Shown piece after piece: positions 1-5,256 of a stretch of DNA of 5,256 nt. Origin of the DNA: Hyphomicrobiales bacterium (GTDB taxonomy: Bacteria > Pseudomonadota > Alphaproteobacteria > Rhizobiales > Beijerinckiaceae); the NCBI GenBank assembly GCA_028290085.1, contig JAQGKN010000601.1:1-5256 (forward strand), written 5' to 3'. The translations under genes were made by a program, and so were the position numbers. How positions within the stretch are numbered: the stretch's first letter is position 1; every line of letters starts with the position of its first letter. The notes below the pieces were generated by a model that searched no databases, was not told the DNA's origin, and was given only the letters and a program-made list of their open reading frames with translations.

Positions 1-1185
1 CTCGCTGGCGTCGACGAAAAGGCGCTCGCGGGCGACCTCGTCGCCTATATCGGCTTCGACTGCACGGCCTCCTCGCTGCATATCGGCTCGCTCGTGCAGA
101 TCATGATGTTGCGCTGGCTGCAGAAGACCGGCAACAAGCCGATCTCGCTCATGGGCGGCGGCACGACGCAGGTCGGCGATCCCTCCGGCAAGGACGAGAG
201 CCGGAAGATGCTCACGCTGGAGCAGATCGAGGCCAACAAGCAGGGCATCAAGCAGGTCTTCGCGAAGTTCCTCACCTTCGGCGACGGCAAGACCGACGCC
301 ACCATGACCGACAATGCGGAATGGCTGACGGCGCTGAAATACATCGACTTCCTGCGCGACGTCGGCCGTCACTTCTCGGTCAACCGCATGATGTCGATGG
401 ATTCGGTGAGGATGCGCCTCGAGCGCGATCAGGAATTGTCCTTCATCGAATTCAACTACATGTGCCTGCAGGCCTATGACTTCGTCGAGCTCAACCGGCG
501 CCATGGCGTCAATCTGCAGATGGGCGGCTCCGACCAGTGGGGCAACATCGTCACCGGCATGGATTTGGGACGCCGCATGGGCACGGGGCAGCTCTATGCG
601 CTCACCTCGCCGCTGCTGACCACCGCTTCGGGCGCCAAGATGGGCAAGACGGCCTCGGGCGCAGTCTGGCTCAACGCAGACATGCTGCCGGTCTACGAGT
701 ACTGGCAATATTGGCGCAACACCGAGGACGACGATGTCGGCCGCTTCCTGCGCCTGTTCACGGAACTGCCGCTCGACGAAATCGCCCGGCTCGAGGCACT
801 GGGCGGCGCCGAGATCAACGAGGCCAAGAAGATCCTGGCCAATGAAGCCACCGCCATGCTGCATGGCCGCGCAGCCGCCGACATGGCCTCGGACACCGCA
901 CGCAAGACTTTCGAGGAAGGAGTGCTTTCGAGCGACCTGCCCACCGTCAGTGTCACGCAGGAGGAATGGTCCGCCGGGATCGGCTTGCTCACCGCATTCG
1001 TGAAGGCCGGGCTTGTCCCCTCGACCGGCGAAGCGCGCCGTCAGATCAAGGGCGGCGGCTTGCGCGTCAACGATGCCGCCGTGAGCGACGAGCGCGCTGT
1101 GCTGTCGGCGAGCGACCTCACTGGCGATGGCGTTGTGAAACTCTCGATGGGCAAAAAGAAGCACGTGTTGCTGAAGCCAGTCTGA
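1..1185 (+). CDS. tyrS: Tyrosyl-tRNA synthetase (TyrRS), N-terminus missing at window edge
   Basis: Cytoplasmic class I aminoacyl-tRNA synthetase that charges tRNA-Tyr with tyrosine using ATP. The reading frame is open from base 1, so the start lies to the left; 394 residues are visible and, against a usual length near 415-420, roughly 25-30 are missing. Seen in order (partial numbering): the ATP-binding HIGH-type motif as HIGS at residues 27-30 after [24 protein letters not shown] near 51-65; a tyrosine-binding region with Y-x-x-x-Q-A-Y-D-F followed by GGSDQWGN at 175-182; the KMSKS-type loop as KMGKT at 213-217 (bases 637-651); and a C-terminal S4-like RNA-binding domain from about residue 337, with [17 protein letters not shown] and KMGKT are normal variants for bacterial TyrRS, so the enzyme looks intact. 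The TGA stop is at 1183-1185, facing the stop of the convergent gene 7 bp away. Confidence 0.97.
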   Translation, partial: LAGVDEKALAGDLVAYIGFDCTASSLHIGSLVQIMMLRWLQKTGNKPISLMGGGTTQVGDPSGKDESRKMLTLEQIEANKQGIKQVFAKFLTFGDGKTDATMTDNAEWLTALKYIDFLRDVGRHFSVNRMMSMDSVRMRLERDQELSFIEFNYMCLQAYDFVELNRRHGVNLQMGGSDQWGNIVTGMDLGRRMGTGQLYALTSPLLTTASGAKMGKTASGAVWLNADMLPVYEYWQYWRNTEDDDVGRFLRLFTELPLDEIARLEALGGAEINEAKKILANEATAMLHGRAAADMASDTARKTFEEGVLSSDLPTVSVTQEEWSAGIGLLTAFVKAGLVPSTGEARRQIKGGGLRVNDAAVSDERAVLSASDLTGDGVVKLSMGKKKHVLLKPV

Positions 1186-1192
1186 TCCGGCC
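1186..1192. other. 7-bp convergent junction between two stop codons
   Basis: The TGA of tyrS (1183-1185) and the TGA of the opposite-strand gene (1193-1195, read in reverse) are separated by only 7 bases. There is no room here for an intrinsic terminator, and I see no GC hairpin followed by a T-run on either strand close to the junction. Each transcript must therefore end inside the other gene or depend on Rho. This last point is inference. Confidence 0.85.
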
Positions 1193-4100
1193 TCAGCGGC
1201 GCCCCGGCGCATATTGCATGGGTGCGGCGGCGGCGGGCGCCGCCGGAGTCGCAGCCTGCGGATATTGCTCGGTCCCGATTTCGCCCGCCCCAAAAATCTT
1301 GCGCAGGAAGCCGGGTGCGATGGCCGACAACGGGTTGATCGTCAGCACTGGCGCGCTGGCGGGACCGCTGATGCGGTAGTTCACACCAAACAAGCCCTCG
1401 TTGGACCCACCACCAAGGATGATGCCGAAGATCGGGATTTTCGAGAACAGATTGTTGAGCCCATAGGCGGGCACGAAAGTGCCGGTCATGCTGACGCGAT
1501 CGTTCAGCGTGTCGATCACGCCTTCCATGGTCGTGCCGACCTGCGGGCCGAAAATCACACCGTCTCGCATCTCGATGCGCCCATCGCCGCGCGTGAAGTT
1601 CACCTGCATTTTGGTGAAGGACGCAGCCGTCGTGTCGATCTTGATCTGGCCGGTGCGGTCACGCGCTGCCACGCCCTCAGTCACGAGGCGCCGTAAGGCG
1701 GGCTCGTTGCGGACGATGAAGTCACGCACGCTGATCAACCCGTCGATGCGCCCGTCCGAAATCTGGGCGAGGAACGAGAGGCGTCCACCTTCCATGCGCT
1801 TGTAGAAGTCGAAGAAGGACAGCAGCGCACCGCCGTCGTTGGTCGTGATGCTCAACTGAGGCAGGCCGCCGCTGGCGGGACGGGCCATGCTGCCGCTGAC
1901 GGATTCACGCCCGAAGCGGCCATTGAGCTGAAACTGGCGCACAATGCCCGCGCGGCGCGAGAGTTTCATCTCGACGCCCGACAGCGCCTGCTTGTTGTTG
2001 CCGGTAACGAGCCCGGCTTTCAGCTCCACGTCGATGTCCTTCTGGGGAGCGCTCTTTTCGCGGCCCGTCCCCTCCATGCCGGTGGCCACCAGCTTGATCA
2101 GCGGCCTGGCATCAATGGTCGTGCCGCGTACGGCAAGCCGCAGTCCATCCTTCGTCTGGTCAGCATCGACCTTCATATCGTCGCCGGGTGAAAGTCGCAG
2201 CTGCGAGAGCTTCGCGGACAGAAAAGCGCCAGCGGGGTCGAGCTTGATCTGCCCTTTCGCCGAGGCGGTCCCACCATCGAAGACGAACTGCTCGAGATCC
2301 GGACCGCTGGTATCGTTGATCAGCAGGAAGGATGCCTTGGCCGCCTTGCCAGCCGCCTTCGTGTATCCGGGGAGTAGATTGTCGATTGCTGCCCGGGTGA
2401 AATCGATCTCCACCTGCGCCTGGGACTTTTCGCTCTGCCCGAGCACCGCCGTCATGCGCGCGCCGATCTGGCCGGTGAGCGACGGGCCGAAGTTCATGCC
2501 GAGCTTGTTGCGCGCGGCGTCATCCAGGGTCATGCCGATTACGGCTTCGGTCGGCCCCTGTTGCGGCTTGCGCAACTCGATGGTCGCAGGTGCGCCGAAC
2601 ATCCGGCCCTGCCCGCTGGCACGCAGGGTCCCGCGCTCCGCCGTCAGGTTCAGCGTCGCAGCGTCGAGCTTTTCTTTGCCCACGAGCCTGTCGACCGAGA
2701 AATTCGTGAGCGTCGCGCTGGCCCGGATGGCTGTGTCGTCTGGTGTCACGTTCTTGCCGAGCTTCATGTCGATGGCGACACGGCCATCGACCAGGCCCTT
2801 CACGGTCGTGTTGTCGATGGGCAGTTGCGCATAGGGCTTCAGCGCGTCGCGGTCGAACAGATCCGCCAGCGTGTCCAGGTTGCCGGTGAGGCGCACATTG
2901 ATCGCGGCGGGCGTCGGCTTGATCCCGGTGTCGGGTACGCTGAACGAACCTTCAACGAGATTGAGCTTCTGATTTGGCGACACCTCCATCAGCCCGCGCG
3001 TGGCGACGAAATTCGACGTATGCCCCGTCACGACACCAGAGCCGTCGAGACCAGACAGCGGCGGAATACCCGGCAGGATCCGGGCCGACATATTGGACAG
3101 GTTGAAGTCCAGCCGGATACTTGGGTCCGGCGGCGGCCCCTTCGCGCGCACGGCCGCAATCGCGTCAGCGTCGAAATCGAGACGCAGGTTCGCGCCTTCG
3201 ACAGTGCCGCCCTGCAGGTTGGTGATAAACCAGGCTCGCACTTCGGGAGCGACAGCGCTCGGCCAAAGACGCACCACACTGGACGCCGGCATTTTCCCGC
3301 CGGTTGCGCTCAGTCGCACGTGCGGGCCGGCGTCGGTCACATCCGCCTCGCCCTCCATCGAGAAGTTCACATCGGGCCCTGCCAGTTCGAGCTTGGTGAG
3401 GACCAGGCGCCTACTGTCGGTGAAAAGATTGGCGGCCAGCGTCGCATGATCGAGCGCAATCGGCTTCTGGTTGGGGCGCTCGGTGCCAAACATGCTCGGC
3501 GCGACCGTCCCGCCCTCGATTCGCCATCCGTCTCCCGGAGCAGCGGGGGGCGTGACGGTGCCGCCGACGACGAAATGGGTTTCCCCGGCAAAAAACTGCG
3601 TGGAGTCGAGATCAAACCGGCGCGACGCCGCATTCCAGCGGAACTGTCCCGTGATCTCATCGACCTGCACCGGCTCGTGATCCGGATCATGCAGGAAGAA
3701 GAACCCGGCACCGGCACCAAAATGCCCCTCAGCAGTGCTGAGATTCCCGTCCTCGCCCAAAGTGACCTGCAGTTTGGAGGTCAGCGGCATGTCGAAATCA
3801 AAGCCGGGATCGCGCAACCCGAGGACGAGGGCGATCTCGTCCAGCGTGATATCGCGCAGATCGAGGTCGAGTTTGCGCGTCTCGCCCGGCCGTCCGGTGG
3901 CAGACGCCTCAACCTGCCACCGGCCATTGGGTCCGCGCGCCGAAAGCAGCAGATGAACGCCGGCGCTGGTCTTGTCGAAAGACAGTTCGAGCCCGTCAAA
4001 CACAGTCACCTGATGCGCCGTCTGGTCGTCGAAGACGAGGCGCCCGCGCGAAATGCCAAGACGCTCCAGCGCGCCGAGCGGACTGTCGCCGCTGGTGGCC

Positions 4101-4783
4101 GAATCGAGCAGGCTCTTGAGCGCCTCGCCCAACTGATGCATCGCGTCCTGACGGGGCACTGCCGTCCGCACAAGCGCCGGCGCAGCGTCTGGCGCGGCGC
4201 TCGGGGCGGCTTCCGCACCCGGCATGAGCGCCTGAGTGAGGACGATGGGCTCTGATCCCGCAGAAATCGCAACTGCCCCGTCTGGCATCACCGATAGCCG
4301 CACCTCGACGTCGAACACCTCGAGACGTCGCGGCGACACGGCGCCAAACAGCAGCGACAAGGGATCGACGGACACCTCCGCCTTGGGGGCCGCGATGATC
4401 GGACGGCCACCTGCGCCATTCATGGCAAAGCCCGCAACGGACAATGCCGGGCCATCATCGGTTTTCTCGATCTGCATCGAGCCGAGCACGAAGCTGTAGG
4501 CCTTCCCCATACGCGACTTGAGCGCTGCCGCGAGGGTCGAATTCAGGCTGTCGACGGCAATCGGACCCTGCGCGATTCGCGCGTAAAAAAGAGCCGCTGA
4601 AACGGCAACGAAAAGCACGAGCGCGGCGACGATGCTGGCGCACAGGATCGCAAGCCGCGTCCGCCGGCGCAGACGTCGTCGCGTCGGCCTCAGCAGCACG
4701 CATGCGTCGTCGGTAGCCGCCACCGGGGTCCGGCCCGTCCAGCGGCCGAACCGGCCTTTCTTATCCTGCGTCTGATCGACCAA
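1193..4783 (-). CDS. Large YhdP/AsmA-like inner-membrane protein (DUF3971 and AsmA_2 C-terminal region)
   Basis: A 1196-residue protein, near the length of E. coli YhdP (about 1270). The N-terminus is cytoplasmic, with a basic stretch RRRLRRRTR at 35-43, then one membrane helix at about 44-67. The rest should lie in the periplasm; it is rich in alternating beta-strand patterns and has no cysteine (only C28 and C48 exist, before or in the helix). An Ala/Pro linker lies at 187-210. A block RGRLVFDDQT at 246-255 and LWPSAVAPEVRAW at 507-519 resemble the DUF3971/YhdP core. The C-terminal AsmA_2 region spans about 980-1164 and includes IPIFGIILGGGSNEG at 1116-1130. A Pro/Ala-rich tail ends the protein (1174-1196). 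Known of the family: YhdP, TamB and YdbH are bridge-like proteins that together support phospholipid transport to the outer membrane; applying this here is inference. The start is TTG at 4783-4781: an in-frame TGA lies at 4792-4790, and the first in-frame ATG (residue 92) is beyond the membrane helix. GTG at residue 21 (4723-4721) is the alternative. Confidence 0.88.
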   Translation of the reverse strand: MVDQTQDKKGRFGRWTGRTPVAATDDACVLLRPTRRRLRRRTRLAILCASIVAALVLFVAVSAALFYARIAQGPIAVDSLNSTLAAALKSRMGKAYSFVLGSMQIEKTDDGPALSVAGFAMNGAGGRPIIAAPKAEVSVDPLSLLFGAVSPRRLEVFDVEVRLSVMPDGAVAISAGSEPIVLTQALMPGAEAAPSAAPDAAPALVRTAVPRQDAMHQLGEALKSLLDSATSGDSPLGALERLGISRGRLVFDDQTAHQVTVFDGLELSFDKTSAGVHLLLSARGPNGRWQVEASATGRPGETRKLDLDLRDITLDEIALVLGLRDPGFDFDMPLTSKLQVTLGEDGNLSTAEGHFGAGAGFFFLHDPDHEPVQVDEITGQFRWNAASRRFDLDSTQFFAGETHFVVGGTVTPPAAPGDGWRIEGGTVAPSMFGTERPNQKPIALDHATLAANLFTDSRRLVLTKLELAGPDVNFSMEGEADVTDAGPHVRLSATGGKMPASSVVRLWPSAVAPEVRAWFITNLQGGTVEGANLRLDFDADAIAAVRAKGPPPDPSIRLDFNLSNMSARILPGIPPLSGLDGSGVVTGHTSNFVATRGLMEVSPNQKLNLVEGSFSVPDTGIKPTPAAINVRLTGNLDTLADLFDRDALKPYAQLPIDNTTVKGLVDGRVAIDMKLGKNVTPDDTAIRASATLTNFSVDRLVGKEKLDAATLNLTAERGTLRASGQGRMFGAPATIELRKPQQGPTEAVIGMTLDDAARNKLGMNFGPSLTGQIGARMTAVLGQSEKSQAQVEIDFTRAAIDNLLPGYTKAAGKAAKASFLLINDTSGPDLEQFVFDGGTASAKGQIKLDPAGAFLSAKLSQLRLSPGDDMKVDADQTKDGLRLAVRGTTIDARPLIKLVATGMEGTGREKSAPQKDIDVELKAGLVTGNNKQALSGVEMKLSRRAGIVRQFQLNGRFGRESVSGSMARPASGGLPQLSITTNDGGALLSFFDFYKRMEGGRLSFLAQISDGRIDGLISVRDFIVRNEPALRRLVTEGVAARDRTGQIKIDTTAASFTKMQVNFTRGDGRIEMRDGVIFGPQVGTTMEGVIDTLNDRVSMTGTFVPAYGLNNLFSKIPIFGIILGGGSNEGLFGVNYRISGPASAPVLTINPLSAIAPGFLRKIFGAGEIGTEQYPQAATPAAPAAAAPMQYAPGRR

Positions 4784-4794
4784 CCGTTTTCATG

Positions 4795-4798
4795 CCCT
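4795..4798 (-). promoter_or_regulatory. Weak ribosome binding site of the AsmA-like gene (tentative)
   Basis: On the minus strand AGGG lies 11 bases before the TTG at 4783-4781. That is a short core at slightly long spacing. It is only one base from the out-of-frame ATG at 4793-4791, too close to serve that ATG. No better Shine-Dalgarno is visible for the TTG, and the GTG at residue 21 has only a weak GGA upstream. Confidence 0.3.
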
Positions 4799-4835
4799 AA
4801 TGGACGAAGGATGCTTCCGCAGCGATTCGGCGGAG

Positions 4836-4843
4836 ACTATAGA
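4836..4843. promoter_or_regulatory. Overlapping divergent -10-like boxes (tentative)
   Basis: Around the palindromic core CTATAG, the minus strand reads TATAGT (4841-4836), one mismatch from TATAAT, which would give the AsmA-like gene a leader of roughly 45 bases. The plus strand reads TATAGA (4838-4843), two mismatches, with a weak CTTCCG at 4814-4819 at 18 bases as a possible -35 for bcp. The minus-strand -35 position (GCGCGT) does not match. Alphaproteobacterial promoters are often poor matches, so this is only a candidate. Confidence 0.25.
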
Positions 4844-4858
4844 AAAGATGGAGCTCTG

Positions 4859-4873
4859 ACGCGCGATCCGCGT
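4859..4873. repeat. Hyphenated palindrome ACGCG-N5-CGCGT in the divergent region
   Basis: Perfect 5-bp arms, ACGCG and CGCGT, flank a 5-base spacer CGATC. It lies about 15 bases downstream of the tentative plus-strand -10 and 41 bases upstream of the bcp Shine-Dalgarno. The geometry would suit a dimeric repressor or a small hairpin in the bcp leader. GC-rich five-base arms arise easily by chance, so a function is not shown. Confidence 0.3.
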
Positions 4874-4913
4874 GGCTGGCCTGTGCGTATTGCACTCGCC
4901 GTTCAATGAGACG

Positions 4914-4922
4914 AAAGGAAGG
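4914..4922 (+). promoter_or_regulatory. Ribosome binding site of bcp
   Basis: The purine run AAAGGAAGG ends 5 bases before the GTG at 4928-4930, with its AAGG half 9 bases away. It is a strong Shine-Dalgarno match and decides the GTG as the start. The nearest upstream ATG (4905-4907) is out of frame with the Bcp protein. Confidence 0.75.
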
Positions 4923-4927
4923 CGACC

Positions 4928-5256
4928 GTGTCTGCCAAGCTGGAAACAGGTGCTGTTGCACCGCAATTCGATCTTCCCTCCGACAGCAACGGTCGTGTGA
5001 CCTCCGCATCGCTCGCGGGCAAGAAAGTTGTTCTCTATTTCTACCCAAAGGATGACACCTCCGGCTGTACGCAGGAAGCTATAGAATTCAACAGCTTGCG
5101 GAAAGACTTCGAAGCAGCGGGTGCCGTCGTCCTTGGCGTGTCCCCTGATTCGGGAAAAAGCCACGACAAGTTCAAGGCCAAGCACGGGCTGGAATTCGTG
5201 CTCATCTCGGATGAAGAGAAGACCATGCTGAACGCCTATGGCGTATGGGTCGAGAA
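4928..5256 (+). CDS. bcp: Bcp/PrxQ-type thioredoxin-dependent thiol peroxidase, C-terminus cut by window edge
   Basis: Cytoplasmic peroxiredoxin of the AhpC/TSA fold that reduces hydrogen peroxide and organic hydroperoxides. The first 109 codons are visible; with a usual length near 155, about 45 residues lie beyond the edge, including the conserved catalytic arginine. Seen: the N-terminal G-A-V-A-P-Q-F-D-L block (residues 8-16), the strand VVLYFYPKDD (34-43), then T44-S-G-C47-T, the peroxidatic-cysteine loop (TGT at 5066-5068). The usual T-P-G-C has Ser in place of Pro, which I recall as common in alphaproteobacterial members. GVSPDS at 70-75 and LISDEEKTMLNAYGV (94-108) match the family. 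C47 is the only cysteine in the visible part: position 52, where E. coli Bcp has its resolving cysteine, is Ile, and position 83, used by other PrxQ proteins, is Lys. The start is GTG behind a strong Shine-Dalgarno. It diverges from the AsmA-like gene across 144 bp. Confidence 0.95.
   Translation, partial: MSAKLETGAVAPQFDLPSDSNGRVTSASLAGKKVVLYFYPKDDTSGCTQEAIEFNSLRKDFEAAGAVVLGVSPDSGKSHDKFKAKHGLEFVLISDEEKTMLNAYGVWVE

Larger units (their letters stand above)
4784..4927. promoter_or_regulatory. Divergent intergenic region between the AsmA-like gene and bcp
   Basis: These 144 bp separate two start codons that point away from each other, so promoters for both genes should lie here, unless part of the control lies inside the coding regions. 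It contains an AT-rich patch around 4836-4848 with overlapping -10-like hexamers on both strands, a hyphenated palindrome at 4859-4873, and the bcp ribosome binding site at 4914-4922. I see no long terminator hairpin, no small RNA and no further gene. Confidence 0.7.

Noticed and set aside
79..651. HIGS in place of HIGH and KMGKT in place of KMSKS in TyrRS, considered as damaged catalytic motifs
   Set aside because: Bacterial TyrRS enzymes commonly carry such variants (E. coli TyrRS has KFGKT), so these are normal for the family.
1229..1244. Perfect hairpin GGCGGC-GGGC-GCCGCC just past the end of tyrS, considered as its terminator
   Set aside because: No T-run follows on either strand, and the bases encode the Ala/Pro-rich tail of the AsmA-like protein, whose GC-rich codons explain the symmetry.
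1944..2834. A 296-codon open frame on the plus strand, opposite the AsmA-like gene
   Set aside because: Antisense shadow: the product is Ser/Ala/Pro-rich, matches no family I know, and has no convincing Shine-Dalgarno.
2561..4255. A 564-codon open frame on the plus strand, opposite the AsmA-like gene
   Set aside because: It lies wholly antisense to a well-supported coding sequence. Its product is rich in Arg, Ala, Gly and His with no recognisable domain, as expected for an open shadow frame in GC-rich DNA. Its length alone is not evidence.
4761..4793. A 10-codon ATG frame on the minus strand at the start of the AsmA-like gene, considered as a leader peptide
   Set aside because: The only AGGG is one base from its ATG, too close to act as a Shine-Dalgarno, and the peptide shows no run of a single amino acid typical of attenuation leaders.
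4790..5185. A 131-codon minus-strand frame opposite bcp and across the intergenic region
   Set aside because: It overlaps the clear peroxiredoxin reading frame on the other strand, and its product has no recognisable domain.

Overview
This is a GC-rich window with three protein genes, of which only the middle one is complete. It most likely comes from the chromosome of an alphaproteobacterium. The evidence is the high-GC coding style, a TyrRS with the HIGS and KMGKT signature variants, a Bcp peroxiredoxin with the DDTSGCT active-site block, and a large DUF3971/AsmA-like protein of the type I associate with Hyphomicrobiales (rhizobia and relatives). The order (that is, the lineage below the class) is inferred from family recognition alone.

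Layout. Positions 1-1185 (+) hold tyrosyl-tRNA synthetase without its N-terminus, because the start lies left of the window. After only 7 bp comes the stop codon of a convergent 3.6-kb gene, 1193-4783 (-). It encodes a 1196-residue single-pass inner-membrane protein with a large cysteine-free periplasmic part, of the YhdP/AsmA-like (DUF3971 plus AsmA_2) family implicated in phospholipid traffic to the outer membrane. A 144-bp divergent intergenic region, 4784-4927, carries candidate promoter elements, a hyphenated palindrome and a good Shine-Dalgarno. Then 4928-5256 (+) begins bcp, a thiol peroxidase cut off by the right edge.

How they fit together. The genes are not an operon: tyrS and the AsmA-like gene converge, and the AsmA-like gene and bcp diverge. 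Functions are translation, envelope lipid homeostasis and peroxide defence. I see no mobile element, CRISPR array, tRNA or rRNA, and no convincing new system. The points most worth checking are the non-ATG start of the AsmA-like gene, where one base less in an A-run would bring an ATG into frame, and the absence of either usual resolving cysteine in the visible Bcp.
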